Positions 1-12,200 of a stretch of 64,000 nt of DNA are shown piece by piece. The notes under the pieces are model-generated. The model was given only the letters and a program-made list of their open reading frames with translations, did not search any database and had not been told where the DNA came from. Numbering within the stretch: position 1 is the stretch's first letter; every line of letters starts with the position of its first letter. Position numbers and translations under genes: made by a program. Source of the DNA: Marisa cornuarietis. Lineage: Eukaryota > Mollusca > Gastropoda > Architaenioglossa > Ampullariidae. Location: NCBI GenBank assembly GCA_004794655.1, contig SMMW01000584.1, positions 8,596,001 through 8,660,000 on the forward strand, read 5' to 3'.

Positions 1-840
1 GTCTGATGAGGAGCGAAGGTTTCGGGCAAGGGTGTGGACAGACAAGATTTCAGTAAAGTAGTGAGGGCAGGAGCCAACAAATAATCCATAGTATAGAGTT
101 GAGAGCTTGTTGTCTATTCTAGCTTTAATTGGTAGCCAATGAAGAGAGTGAAGAAATGGTGTAACGTGTTCAGATTTGCGAGTTCGGAAAACGAGACGAA
201 CAGCTGAATTCTGGACTTTCTGAAGCTTGTGAATGAGTTACTGTGGACAGCCAGCAAGAAGAGAATTGCAATAGTCTAGTTTAGACAGAACAAATGAGCA
301 AATGAGAATTTTGGTGGTTGAGATGGACAGAGTATGGCGAATGGAACTGATCTTCCGGAGCTTATAGTATATAGAACGGCAGATGTGAGAAACATGCTTA
401 GGAAAAGACATGTCAGCAGACATTATGTAGTCTAAGTTACATGTTGAAGAAACAAAAGGAACATCAGCCCGAACAGAGACAGGCAGTGAAGGGTAAACTT
501 TGGCTATCCTCTTTAAAAAAAAAATGAGCTTTATGTTTTTTCGTCATTTAGTTTCAACTTGTTGTGGGTCATCCATAGTTTAATATCGGAAATACAATCT
601 TGGATGCTCTGGACAGCAGTGTGTTCCTGATAAGGAGAACAGCTAGTATACAGCTGAGTGTCGTCAGCAAAGGATTGTTCAGACATAGAGTGAGATTGAA
701 TTAGAGTAGTAAGGGGCTTAGTGTACATGATAAAGAGGATAGGACCAAGTACAGAACTGTGGGGGACCCCTGAGTGAGTAGAGACTGGTGGAGACAAGCA
801 GCCATCCGCTATAACTGAGTCCTATCTGAGAGATATAACT
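1..840 (-). mobile_element. LINE (non-LTR retrotransposon) reverse transcriptase remnant
   Basis: Read on the minus strand, this stretch encodes pieces of a non-LTR reverse transcriptase in more than one frame. Positions 797-531 give the SVLGPILF block followed by FADDTQLY, which is the catalytic FADD motif. Positions 423-1 continue with [12 protein letters not shown] and then the thumb region that ends in a run like LHWLPIKARID. A frame break lies near 490-530 and an in-frame stop lies near 815, so the copy is dead. The same C-terminal sequence recurs at 47470-48106, so this is one family with several copies in the window. The left end runs off the window and the 5' part of the element is missing. 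The exact clade (CR1-, L2- or Rex-like) was not determined. Confidence 0.85.
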
Positions 841-1136
841 GAAATCAGTCGAGTGGGGAGCCTGAGATGCCATAACAGAACTTGCTGAAACCACCAAGCA
901 GTTACATGTATCTTACCAAAATGGAAAATGAACAAATTGATATCTGTCTCCTCAGTGTGGAAATCAAAGCAGAGCAAGAACCAAATCAGCTCAGGAAACA
1001 AAAATTTTAAGAAAAATACAAAAATACAGCGAGAGGGCATTTTAAATATCAAAACAGTTTCCACCTTGCTAGTTTCATTATAACGGTTAGTCTATTCCAA
1101 ACAGAGCTAGGCACGGTCTGTGTAATTAGTTTCAAA

Positions 1137-1521
1137 TCAGTGGGAACACCTAACACGAATACAAAAGAATAGCCACTGACCAAAATATCCCTGGAAGTAA
1201 TCAGATCCAGCAGGCTTTACAATGTAGCTGATGTCCAAATCTGTGGCCCACGTGTAGGTCACGATGGGGAAGGTCCAATGATATATCCACGAAATGCCGT
1301 GTAAAGCCAGGGACGTCTTGTTCCAGTAAAGGAAATAGAATGTGGTTGAATTACACGTCAGGTATGGGTTAGCATAGCCAAGCCGGGCGCAGTCAAGTTG
1401 ATTCTTACACTCCCAAATACCCGCACCAGACGTGTCCGAAAAAATCGTAATCTGCAAGACAGTTTGATGGTGATACTTTTAGTACCGCATGCAAGACCAT
1501 AGATGTGAGCGAACAACGCGT

Positions 1522-1604
<83 letters not shown>

Positions 1605-2960
1605 TTTACACATGCATGTTCACGTGGATGTATATAAATGCACATACACATCTGCATATACACACGTAAATCTTTACATATGCATATTTTCATATATAGA
1701 AAAGTAATAAAATAAGAGAGACTTTAGGTCTACATTAAGGACGTCTTACCCTGCGTGAGACCGACCCAGCGAGGACGGAGGTATTGGACAGTGACAGCAC
1801 GACGAAGCCGCAGGTTTTAATGCTAAAGGTGAGAGAGCGGCGAGTGGCCATGTCCGTGATGGGCAGCAGTTCTTCCTCTTTGGGGACCCCAGTGAATATT
1901 AAAGTAGGGTTACAGGTGCCTGCAGGTCAAAGGTTAAAACAATAAGACCCACTTTGTGTGAATTCTTCCAGCAGCGTTTCGGGTGCCTGCAGGCCAAAGA
2001 CATACCAAGAGCGTAGAGCCAACCTTTTTCGTAAATATTTCCAGTAACTGATCGGTTTCTTACCATCTTTCTCTCTCCAAACCACTTTTTTGTTCTTTTA
2101 AATTTATTTAGCTCTGTTATTATTTTGGTAGTTTGCAAACTGTGCTGCTGTACATATCCGTCTCTAGCTGTTTGTTTGTTTGTTTGTCTTTTGTTTGTTT
2201 TTTGCGGGGGGGGGGGAGGTTGTTTAATATACCGCATTGAGTTCACTGCCAAACATGGAAATGCGTTATGTAAGTGCTTTATTAGTAGTGGTAGTCATAG
2301 TAGTAGTAGTATATTGTTACTGTTATTCAAAAACTGACACAAAATCCCCTTCGAGCGAAGGAAGACGGTGCTAAGCAGGCTCCTGTGGCATCTGGCTACT
2401 AGGCATACGACAAGATTTTCTTGAACATTCTTCACATTTTGTCTTCCATAATGCATGTAATAGTAGTTTTAGCGCGAAAGACAAAGTGTGTTATGGGCAT
2501 TGAAGCCATTAAACAAAACAGCTTCATTTTCCTAAATGGCCTTAGAGAATCGAAGGGATCTCGACCAATAATCTGAGAAAAAAAACATGACTCACTTGCC
2601 GATTGCCAAATGGTTTTGTAGTAAGTTTTTTGCATAAATACATATCTTTATATCGTGTGTAGATCTTTCTTTCATATTCACATCTTTCTAGTATGCTTAG
2701 AATGTGTAAGAGTTTGAAATAAATAGTTTCAGTGATTTTAAACTTATCAACTCTCTTTAACTTAATAAAACACTCATTATGAGATTTTTCCTTATATAAT
2801 TTTCAAACATCTATTGCATCATCGATTGCGAGAAATCAACAAAAATAGATGGGTACGTGTAATACTTACATTTTACTGTAGGTATCACAAGCAGGCCGAA
2901 AATAAACACGAAAATTCTCTGCCTGTGCCACTCTGACAACTTAACCAGACTGACAGCCAT
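1137..2960 (-). CDS. Secreted protein with Methyltransf_FA (FAMeT-like) domain, three exons
   Basis: Exon 1 is 2960-2870, exon 2 is 1919-1750 and exon 3 is 1451-1137, all on the minus strand. Exon 1 starts with ATG and encodes a basic stretch followed by a hydrophobic run (IFVFIFGLLVIP), which I read as a signal peptide. It ends at a GTAAGT donor in phase 1. Exon 2 follows a CCTGCAG acceptor and stays in frame to a GGGTAAGA donor in phase 0. Exon 3 follows a TTGCAG acceptor and runs in frame to a TGA. The product is about 191 residues. The core (RSLTFSIKTCGFVVLSLS, later FYFLYWNKTSLALHG, ending GYFGQWLFF) follows the pattern of the Methyltransf_FA domain: a beta-rich start, a central F-W block and a terminal W-x-F. 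That family name is historical and enzymatic activity should not be assumed. There are several NxS/T sites. Continuation through an unseen exon instead of the stop at 1137 cannot be excluded. The splice model is firm and the domain call moderate. Confidence 0.6.
1451..1749 (-). other. Intron 2 of the FAMeT-like gene, containing a long CA/TG tract
   Basis: This intron separates exons 2 and 3 of the minus-strand gene (intron proper 1452-1749). It contains a simple (CA)n tract at about 1528-1601 on the plus strand, which is (TG)n in the gene's own sense. The rest is AT-rich and has no other recognisable feature. Confidence 0.6.
1528..1601. repeat. (CA)n microsatellite
   Basis: This is an almost perfect dinucleotide tract of about 74 bases. 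Long open frames across it encode only His-Thr or Cys-Val repeats and are artefacts. The tract is intronic to the minus-strand gene and reads as TG in that gene's sense. Confidence 0.97.
1920..2869 (-). other. Intron 1 of the FAMeT-like gene
   Basis: The interval between the signal-peptide exon and the domain exon has a GTAAGT donor, a pyrimidine-rich 3' end and CCTGCAG at the acceptor. It includes a run of about ten G near 2206 on the plus strand. I found no coding or repeat feature I could name. Confidence 0.55.
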
Positions 2961-3668
2961 GGTTGTCAAAGTATTACAGACTTCACGTGCTGTAGTTTAC
3001 ACTGCAATATAGCTTTCTTATTATTTTTTGTATACTACTTTACTTCCTTAAGTTAATAGCTAAGCTGCACATCCTGTATTTTATCCTTTAATTATTCACC
3101 TCCTTTATTTCTTATCGCAGCTTCTAGTTATGTTCGTTAAAGTGCAATCTCACCTTTGGTTTACAGCTCAACTCGAGTTCCTGTATTTTTTTTATTTTGT
3201 ATCTCACCTACATGTTCTGTATTCTAAACTCGCTAAAATCAGGTAAAAATCTTTATGTTGAAATCGTTAACATCAACTTCGCGTGTTGTATTTTACAGTA
3301 AAACTTCCTGTTCTTGGTGTAACAGTTCAACTCAGCATCACGGTGTTTTACATATCAAAGCCTATAAACCTGTTCACGTGGGGGTCGTTTTTCCTTCAAT
3401 CAATGTGCGCGGCTGACATTGACTTCCTGGACAACGCAACCAGCACCCGTCACGAAAGCATGACGCAAACTGCTTTTAAATACACTAGTCTCGATCGTTG
3501 AGACAAAATTTGTGTTTGTCTTCGATTGCACGCGTGTGACGATTCTAAAGTAAACGGAGACAGTGAGACAAACACCACAATGCTAATCTTCTGTTACTGT
3601 CTAGTTTTGTAGTCAGAGTGAAACAACCCCCCCCCCAAAAAAAAAAGCACGCTTATACGTAGTGATTT

Positions 3669-3670
<2 letters not shown>
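2961..3670. other. Gene-free stretch, probable promoter side of the FAMeT-like gene
   Basis: This AT-rich DNA lies upstream of the start codon of the minus-strand gene. It should contain that gene's promoter, but I could not point to a convincing core element. Open frames here have no recognisable protein similarity. Confidence 0.4.
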
Positions 3671-3714
<44 letters not shown>

Positions 3715-3731
3715 GCACGCACGCACGCACC
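3671..3731. repeat. (AC)n then (GCAC)n compound microsatellite
   Basis: A dinucleotide AC tract changes at about 3710 into a tetranucleotide CGCA tract. It is followed by a long polypyrimidine stretch (about 3755-3870) rich in CTTT. Confidence 0.95.
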
Positions 3732-3889
3732 AGGCCAATGTTTGAAGAAGGCGATCAACTCTCTCTTTATTTCCTTTTTGGGTCTTTCCTTTTTTGTATT
3801 CTTTTTCTTTCTTTTTTTTCCTTTTTTTCTTTCTCTCTTTTATTTTTTTCTTCCCTTTTATCTTTTCTTTTAAAGACCAAATGTTTCTA

Positions 3890-4300
3890 GATTTTTGTAA
3901 ATAGGATGGATCCTAACAATTTCCTAGAACTTAATATAAGACCAAAGATCGAGATTGTCTTTGATTTCCGTCGGAATTCTCCGCCAAGTCCCGTAAGTGT
4001 CATCCACGACAAGGAGGTGGAAATTGTTTCTACTTTTAAATACCTGATCTCCGTCTTCGACAGGAAACTTCTCTTGGATTTCAACACTCAAGCTGTCGTG
4101 AAGAACAGCGCCTCTTCCTTCTCCGGAATTGAAGTCTTTCTGTCTCCCAGCGTTCTTCAGCTCTTTCATGAATCGCACATAAAGAGCATGCTATCCTTCT
4201 CGTTTATCTGTTTTTACAACAGTTTATCGGTAAAGACAAGAGCAGCTTACATCGTGTTGTGTCCATATATTGTAATAAATAAAGTGTTATATCTAAAACA
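3890..4300 (+). mobile_element. LINE reverse transcriptase C-terminal remnant
   Basis: The plus strand encodes a block typical of the region downstream of the YADD motif in LINE reverse transcriptases. It has IVFDFRRNSPPSP, then VEIVSTFKYL, then a stretch like HIKSMLSFSFICFYNSLSVK. The usual FKYLG motif has become FKYLI and the frame slips in the middle, so the copy is inactive. It is a different family from the element at 1-840. No boundaries or target duplication were seen. Confidence 0.75.
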
Positions 4301-5062
4301 CTAAATCTACCCTGTAAATTTTCTGAGTTTCGTTTGTGTGATGCGCTAAGTTCAGCCATGCTACTTCGGCCTTGGCTGCGTCTGAACTGATGAACCGCGG
4401 AATTTTATTAAATTTCTTGAAAACCGTTTCTTTTTTGAGATTTTGAGTTCAAGACGTTAACTAGTAATACGAATTAGTGCTATGAATGGAGACTTTAGAA
4501 CGCAATATGGTTTTGCATTTGGCACGGTTTTTAACAAGCGAGCAGACAGAGATGCGTATGCACACAAAGACGAATTTGAAAAATAAATTCGTTGTATTTG
4601 AACGTAGTCACTTAAACTACGTGCTTGTGCCGCTCTTTGTTTGCATTTCATAATCACGTTCTCTTGCCATCGATCAATTTCTCGACGTTAGCTTTGCCAA
4701 CGGCAAGCCTCTCCATGTTTACTCGATGCACCTATCATTTCTTTCTCCCACAAAAATACAATCGCAAATCTTGTTACCAAACAATTTTTATTAGTTTTGC
4801 AGACCTTAGTTTTTACGAATCCTTATCTATATTCGAAGGTAAACACGCCTGAACCGGACTGCACGTGCCGGCTCACGTTTCAGATGGCCGGTGAAGATGT
4901 CAGGTGGAATTTGAGCATCTTCGGGGTATCTTTTGCTTGATCATCACGATAGTATAAAACGCCAAGAACACCCCAGAGTTTGTATCAAAACATGGCAGCA
5001 ACATCGATGTTCAAGTGGCACTGACGTCCGTCCTGCTTTGTGGAGGAGGCTAAGGATGTCCT

Positions 5063-5105
<43 letters not shown>

Positions 5106-5985
5106 GGGATATGGTAATATTTTTATGAATTTTACTTAATGCACACAAAATATTGATAATTTTACAAACCAGCCCACTTCAACCCGTCTCACTCACCACC
5201 TCAAAAAAGTTTTTTCCCTTGTCCACTTCTTCTCCCCAGTCCTGCAAAACCCCCTCCTCGCCGTTCTTCAATAGCGCATATATTACTACCTGGCTGGCCG
5301 GTCACCGAACATCTATCCTATGAACCCAAAATAGAAAATGATCTACTGCTAGCGAAAAAAACTCCTGCACATCGATTGCTGCAAGGCTGCAGATCCTGCT
5401 TGGAGGAATAGTAAAAACTCGCCTGACCATCCCTGAGTACTAGAGAAGTGTCATACTGCTGTGTCCCTGCTCAAAACCCTTCCTTCTCTTGGTGTGTAAC
5501 TTATAAGTAGCTTGGTGTCAGGTGCTTTACGCTCTGCTGGACTGCAGCTCTTAAAATTATCTTTACTATTTATAATTTCTTGTCATTTTTATTAAAATTA
5601 GTCGCTATTTTAGTTAAGCGTGTACGAGTCGTTTGTGGGCTGCTCGTGTCTAGTTAAACTCGCGTGATCTCTTACTCACCGAAAGTTAAGTTTGGATCGG
5701 TTTTCTGGTCACTTCTTTGTTAGATGGAATGAATGTTTGCAGATGTAGGTCTTGTCTTTCGACAAACGACTGCGATGAATATCACTCCTTCAGTTGGAGA
5801 AGCTTGCGTCGTCCAGTGCACGTTTAAATCAGAACAAAGGCATTCATGAAGGCCACGTGACGACAGTACACAAGAAACCATCAGAAATAAAAGACTGAAG
5901 TACACACATGTGAGTTGAAGCATTGGTCTTCCTTGGTCTTCGTGCGGATTTAGTAGACGAAGAAAAGAACACGATGAGTTGGGGC
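4301..5985. other. Gene-free stretch with a short TG tract
   Basis: I see no gene or named repeat here apart from a (GT)n tract at about 5064-5103. Short open frames across the region lack recognisable motifs and splice context. Confidence 0.5.
5064..5103. repeat. (GT)n microsatellite
   Basis: A dinucleotide tract of about 40 bases. Confidence 0.95.
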
Positions 5986-5989
5986 GGGA

Positions 5990-6115
5990 AAAATAGGGGT
6001 TTTACGCCGAGCCACGACAAAGCAGCTAGCCCTGTAAATAGATGGCTCATGCTGGGAAAGAACAGTGTTCCCTAGACAAAATCTGAACCCAAGGCAGCCA
6101 GTCCGAACGGGATGA
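5990..6115 (+). repeat. Dispersed repeat with TTTTACGCCGAGCC core, copy 1
   Basis: The segment begins around GGGGTTTTACGCCGAGCC and continues through AGCCCTGTAAA and CTGAACCCA. The same order of words appears at 59733-59890, so this is an interspersed repeat. Similar GTTTTACGCCG words are, as I recall, common in molluscan genomes, but I could not assign a named family. Confidence 0.6.
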
Positions 6116-7141
6116 GATGAATTAGTAAAACTATAGACGGGTAGCACATCCGACACTACAGTCAAAACTTAAATTAATTTTTTCTCTGGCCTCATCCCTC
6201 CTGAAACTACTGCCGACGTTAGAAAGACAAAGGGGACTACAAAGAGGAACGAACTGAGGAAACGGTGTGCTGGTCTATATCTGGCACGTATACAATTTTC
6301 CCAATAGTTTGTGTACCCAGGCCTGACGAGACGGGGGGGGGGACAGGGGGGTTACCCGGGCCCGCGGTTGTGAAGGGGGCCCGGCCTTGGTCAGTGGATT
6401 TTTTCCTTTTTCTTTTCCTTTCTCTTTTTCTTTTAAGGAAAGGTTGACGTAACATTCCTCACTCTTTGGATATTTTTCTATGGAGAGGGATACTACCAGT
6501 TTGATCCTTTAACATCATATTTTTCCTCATTTAATAACCTGTAAACAACTCTATATGTTCAAGTATAGTGATGTAGATCTTAGTGCACTTGTCCAGTTTG
6601 TCCTAATATTAGCAGTCTATGTTACATTGCTGAATGAAATATACATATTGACAAATTGTAAGTATATTATTATATACTGGGAAAATAATTTCCTATTACA
6701 ATTACAAGGGGCCCGGCGAGGTCGTCCGCCCCAGGGCCCGTGCTGGCTCTCGGCGGCCCTGTGTGTACCTAGTGTATCACTGTTGCTGGTTCTGTTTTAA
6801 GGCCTATTAAGGGTTTTGCCTTTTGTAAGCTATAAGTTTGTTAAATCATTTACTACAATTATAATATTTTTTTTCTTCTGAAAACTGATGTACGTTGCTT
6901 TAAAATGTACATTAGCAACATAAAACGGTATACCAGGCAACGTAATCAAAGATCGAAGTGCAGGGATTTTATAAATTTAGATTTCAATGTCAAACTTAAT
7001 TGAATATATAATTTTGATTTTTTTTAGTTGATTTTTTTTAAGTTTTAATGGTTCACTTTACCCTAAGTACCCAATAACAATACGTGGAACAAAATGCAGA
7101 ACACTAGATTAACGAAATCTTCTTCTTCTTGCTATTCTCAG
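6116..7141. other. Gene-free stretch with G-rich islands
   Basis: This region contains a polypurine/GC-rich patch at about 6330-6390 with runs of 10 and 6 G. A second GC-rich island at about 6708-6770 shares the word GGGCCCGG. They look like fragments of a GC-rich repeat separated by AT-rich DNA. No coding sequence is recognisable. Confidence 0.4.
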
Positions 7142-7349
7142 AGGGGTGTTATCCGCAAACTGTCCAATTCTAATGCAGTCAAAGTTGATGGAACCAGTCG
7201 TCGCCGAACAACGGCTCCTCGACAAACTGGCATTACGAACTGCATTCAACAGTAAATATAACATGGATATCGAACACGTTAAGGAAAACGCCAGTGAAAG
7301 TGCAAAGCCAGAAAATCTGCAAAGTTCTGGAACAAAGTCTAAAAATGGG
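7142..7349 (+). CDS. Probable 5' exon upstream of the zinc-finger gene
   Basis: A strong acceptor (TTCTTGCTATTCTCAG) precedes 7142 and a GGGTAAGC donor follows 7349. The frame is open throughout and has an ATG at 7173 giving 59 codons that end in phase 0. The peptide is hydrophilic (KLALRTAFNSKYNMDIEHVK is typical) and shows no known domain. It lies in the right place to be a leader or N-terminal exon of the zinc-finger gene. However, joining it directly to the acceptors at about 8035 or 8072 meets an in-frame stop before the zinc-finger ATG at 8144. It is therefore a 5' UTR exon, an exon of an alternative transcript, or separated by an exon I did not find. Confidence 0.4.
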
Positions 7350-8143
7350 GTAAGCTTATTTAGCTGGTATCACGGACCTTCATCTAGATGAATTGGCTGG
7401 TACCTTACGACGACATAGCTCAGTGCAATACACTATTATACGCAGTACTAGCCATACTAGCCATCTCTTTATCTAATTTTTAAAACCACACTCTTTCCCT
7501 GCTGTTGCATACCGTCCCGTTAGCATCTTTGCAGAATGAAAAACTTGTCACAAATTATTCTAAGATTTCAGTGTTGATACTACACAGTAGTGAAAGTATG
7601 CAGTTTTAGAATGTTTAAAAAGCTAATGTACCAAATTTTGTCTGCAGTTAATTTTTCATTTGTTTATCTATTTATATTCGGAATGTATGGAGATATTTTC
7701 TTTTATTATTTACGCCTTTTCTCAATAATGTCGCTGCCAAAGCTTTTCATGGGAAAGTACTGCATCTGAACGGCAGTTGATTTTCTTCCCTTGTTACTTC
7801 CCTTGAACTCTTGCGCTAGAAAGCAAACGATTGTGGAAGACAATCATAGCTCGTCTAGATGATTGGTTAGATGAACAGTTGATAATCGAAGTAACTGGAT
7901 TCAAAATAGATTTATATCATGAAACTGTGAAACCAGCAATAAGCTCAAGTTTTGATGTTTAGTAGGATTAGAGTTTACAATGTAGGATTACTTGCTACAT
8001 AAAATATTTTAATTCTGTTTTTTTTTTCCCTCAGATCTGTTTGCAATTTATATAGAAACTACTTTTTTCAGATCTATTTCATTAGGAAAGCTTCAACAGT
8101 AAAAACATTAGATGGCTGAAGGCATTTGGGGATACTAGACGAT
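7350..8143. other. Intron or upstream region before the zinc-finger start
   Basis: This AT-rich interval has two acceptor-like sites near 8034 and 8071, each preceded by a T-rich tract. A stop codon at 8117 lies in frame with the zinc-finger reading frame, which supports translation starting at the ATG at 8144. Confidence 0.45.
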
Positions 8144-9244
8144 ATGGAACAACAAAATTTCAAATCTCAAGTTTCCCAAACCTTTCATGTTAAAAAGGAC
8201 CCTGATAATAACAGTGATCGGCCCGCAGAAGAGGAAAGTATTCACAGTGGTAGCAGAGGAAAAACAAATAAAAAATCTGAAAATGAAAAAAATAAACAAT
8301 GTATGCATGTAGTAATTCCAAAGGCATCTTCCAGACAATCAAATTCTAAGAAACAATATCAGTGCTCAATTTGCAATGCAATGTTCAATCAGTCTTGGAA
8401 CTGTGTGTCACATATGCAGTCACACACTCGCATCAAGCCTACATTATCTTGTGAAATCTGTGGTAAAAAATGTAGCAAACAGAGTGAGCTGGCTATACAC
8501 ACGCGTATCCATACTGGTGAAAAACCCTTTGAATGCCCGAAGTGCAAACGGCGATTTGTCCGAGTGGGCCACCTGAAGGAGCACATGCGGTGCCACACCG
8601 GTGAAAAGCCATACATGTGCAGCAAGTGTGGCATGACATTCAGCTGCAGTAGCAACATGAAGCGTCATCTGAAAATACATGAACATAATAAGCAGTTTTC
8701 TGCCAAAAAACGAGCCCACAGGCAAACTGCAGATCCTAGTAGTCTTTGCACTATGATCCCATGTACACTTTATCCTCTACTAGCACAAAAATCCAACCAC
8801 AGTGATAACCAAGAAGATCACAGTCAAAAACAAGAAGCAGTTTTGTGTGATGCAAATATAGTAGCAAACGTTGATGATCATACTCAGAGAATGCTGAAAA
8901 CTGCAAATCATGACTGTATTCCAATTGTCTTGGACAAGGATGGGGCGCCTACAAGGGCAGTAAACACTGAACTCAAAGCTGGAATGCCCCTTCAATGTAA
9001 CAGTGCACAAAGGCTAAAAGCTACATCTGACAGTATTTCTGAGACACAAGCTTCAGCTTCTAGCACCAGTGCTCAGAAAAGCGGTGAAGTGGCACATGTC
9101 CATGTTGTGACAATTCAAGGCCAAGGGGCAAATGAAAGTGGTGCTGCCATTGCAGTGGTAGCAGATGGTCAGGATGCTAGCTGTCCCCAGATGCAGAATG
9201 ATGGATCAAATCTCCTTGTTCTAGATTGGTCATTTTTATTGGAA
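8144..9244 (+). CDS. Zinc-finger gene exon 1 (start, fingers 1-4)
   Basis: The exon has 367 codons. Fingers begin at the blocks YQCSICNAMF, LSCEICGKKC, FECPKCKRRF and YMCSKCGMTF. After the fourth finger comes a KKRAHRQ basic patch, which may help nuclear import, and then a long acidic/serine-rich tail. The donor is GGAA followed by GTAAGT, phase 0. Read-through to 9334 is intronic. Confidence 0.87.
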
Positions 9245-12200
9245 GTAAGTGAAGAGTATTTAAGATTTTTCAACATCTTTCAAAACAGTGCAGAGTGCAA
9301 TAGCCCTGAAAATCCTGTATGTAGAAGATGCTGACACTTTACAGATAACCGCTAGATTTTGAGCATGTAGGTTAAACGTAAAAAAGTAATTGGCCTTAGT
9401 GTAAACTCTGAATAAGGGTTAAGAAAAAGTGAGGTGGCAGTCTGCTTTCTGCTTTTGCACACCATGTTATAGATTTTGTTTGTAAGAGAGTCCTGTCCTT
9501 TTTTTGTCTCTTATTAACTAACACAGTAATTTGTGAACTTAGGAAAGTTTGTGTAAAGCTCTTTCTAGGTCTACCAGGTTATTGCAGTATATGGATTATC
9601 ATTATAATGATTGCACACCTTGCTTTTTTATTTTGTTTTTCATTAGGAGTTCAACTCCAACTCTCAATTGACTCAAGCCAGTCTGGTGGCACAGGATCTT
9701 GCAACAGCTAGTGCTTCCACATCAGGAGTGTCCCCTGTACATCACACAGTGTCGGCTGTTACCCTTCCATTGTCAGTCAGTGACTTGCATCAGAATGACA
9801 TGCTAAGACCAATCACTATCACCATTCCTCATGTGCAAGTGTCAGACTACAGCCTGCAGCAACAGGCATGTGTCATTGTCCATCTTTTAGTCTATGCATC
9901 TGAATAGGATGGCAGTATACACAAACAAATATATATATATATATATACACACAAATAAATCATGAACTGATTACCTCTTGTTTACCATCTCATAAAAAAG
10001 ATGTTCTAAACTGTAGAGATTTTTCCCCAGATATATTCTCTTCTTATGACTAGATTGCTGGATAATTTTTATTTATGTTAGTGATCTATTATTAATGCCA
10101 TTGTACCTAAAGGACTTTTTCCACAATTCAGCTGTTGAAAACTTCTTCATACAATATGTGACTATGCTTGAGGCTTGTGCCAGTTGACTGATGAATTAAA
10201 ATCATTTTCATTTTGTGTTTTCTGGATGGCATAAATAGAAAGGAAAGTAGCATGGTGTATTGTCACTGCTTGTCTGTGAGCCCACAGCCATTGACTCTTA
10301 ATGGTCATCTAATTGTCTACAGAATTTATTTCTCTACATAAAATCACTATTGTAATATCTGTGTCTTTATTTTCAATTATAAATTACAGTTGTTTTCAAG
10401 CTAGAGTTAATGGCATAATTCAGTGTTTCAATAGACATGGCCATAAAGGGCTTTAGACATGAGATGTGGCTTTAAGTCTGCCATTTTTTTAATCTTATTA
10501 TCAGGAGAACAATACAGCTGCAGGTATAGATGAAATTGCTGCTGCAAGTGCCATTGAGACAACCAGCGTGCCATCTTCACCAGCTGTATCAAAAGTATTG
10601 TCAGTGCTGCCTGCTTCACAACAACCATGCCTTGCAGCACAAATGCTGTTTTTCCCTGAGTCAAAACAGCAGGAGGTGCAAGAAATGTCAGGACCAGATA
10701 CACTATCAGCCTTAGCAAAGTACATTGTTGCTGGCTCAGGGTCACCTCATAAAATGGTCACAGTGCCAGTGCAGCAAGCGACAGTGTCTGTACAACAGGT
10801 GACAACACCTTTGCAACAGACATCAGTGCCTGTACAGCAAACAAGACAGAAAGACAAACCGTGGCAGTGTGATGTGTGCCAGTTGACTTTCTCGCGACAC
10901 TGGTACCTGACTGTACATCGTAATGCTCACTTCCGACAGAAGTCTTTTAGCTGCAGTGTGTGTGGTGCAACATTCCCCAGAGTGGGAAATCTGAACCGCC
11001 ATATGCGTGTGCACACTGGTGAGAAGCCATTCAAATGCGAGGTCTGTTTGTCAACATTCAGCACAAAATATCGACTTGGAGAACATCAGCGCCGTCATAA
11101 AGGAATCAAGCCATTCAGGTACGGTCTTACTGTTCCTGTGTAGTTTTCACTCCCAGTGATTAGCTCTGTACCATGTGCGTGTGGGTATATCCTTGTAAAG
11201 TGATGTATATTTGTTTCCTTGTTTGCATCTATACAATCATTTTTACAGGCAAGTGAGTATGTGTGATTGTTGTGATTGTGGGAGAGAGAGAAAGAGAGGT
11301 TTAATAGGGGTGTTACGTGTTTTGGGAGTTTTGGAACAGAAAGATATGCTAGAATTGATATATATCTTTCTAATTTTTAACAGTAATTATTGTAGGTGAA
11401 GTATGGTAGTTTTGTTGTGATCTTCTTTCCTGAGAATAATTTTTGTTGCATTTTAAATCCTGCCTGCCACGTGTCCTACTTGCTTTGTCCACAGATGTGA
11501 AACTTGCAATGGTAGCTTCACAGACAGTTCCAGTTTGCGACGCCATCAGCACACACACAAGGGAGACAACCTGCAGCATGCCTGCAAAGTTTGTAGTGCA
11601 GGCTTTAACACCTCTCATAGTCTCTCCTTTCACATGCACGTGCACAACAGAGATAAAGAGGAAGGTGCCAGCAGCTTTGACAAGGGCATCACTCTAGATG
11701 AAGAGGAGGCAACTGCTCGTGACATGCTCATCATACCGATTGAGGAGGTAGATAAGCTATAGACTATGATGGTGGTGGTGGTGGTGGTGGTGTCGGTGGT
11801 TTGCATGTATTTTTCATCAGTCACCTGTTTCTTCGCAATACATAGCTGCTCTGTGTGTGTGCGTGTGTGCATGCATGCACATATACATATGCTGGAAATG
11901 GTGACCAGTCACAACTACTCTATTAGCCACGGTGAGACAAAAAGGATCATGGAACTGTAGTGCCTCAGGTAGGACTCAACTCATAACAGCACTATACCAG
12001 AGATGCCAGAATCATGTCAGAAGCCTATGAGGAGCCATAGCATGATCAGTTGTGGCAAACATTAGATGGAACATTAGATGGAATAGTAGTGAGGTCAGAG
12101 TAGAAATATCACTACCATCAAGACCAGACATGACATTTCATGTACTTATTGCATCAGACTTGTTACGTATACAATCCTGCTTCATCAAAGTGAAAAGGTT

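Noticed and set aside
1405..1707. Open frames of repeated Cys-Val or His-Thr over TG/CA tracts (also at 24602, 28110, 29287, 35751, 38056, 42471, 48107, 52706)
   Set aside because: They are created by simple repeats with no stop in those frames; no splice, start or homology support.
3283..3501. Short frame near the promoter of the FAMeT-like gene
   Set aside because: No homology and no junctions; hydrophobic stretch by chance in T-rich DNA.
6325..6390. G-rich run as a G-quadruplex regulatory element
   Set aside because: G runs are present, but there is no nearby gene start to regulate; more likely repeat-derived.
8035..8143. Direct splicing of exon 7142-7349 to acceptors near 8035 or 8072
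   Set aside because: Both give in-frame stops (TAG shortly after the first; TGA at 8117 after the second) before ATG 8144.
8376..8725. Alternative frames over the zinc-finger exon
   Set aside because: Shadows of the C2H2 frame, which has the cysteine/histidine periodicity.
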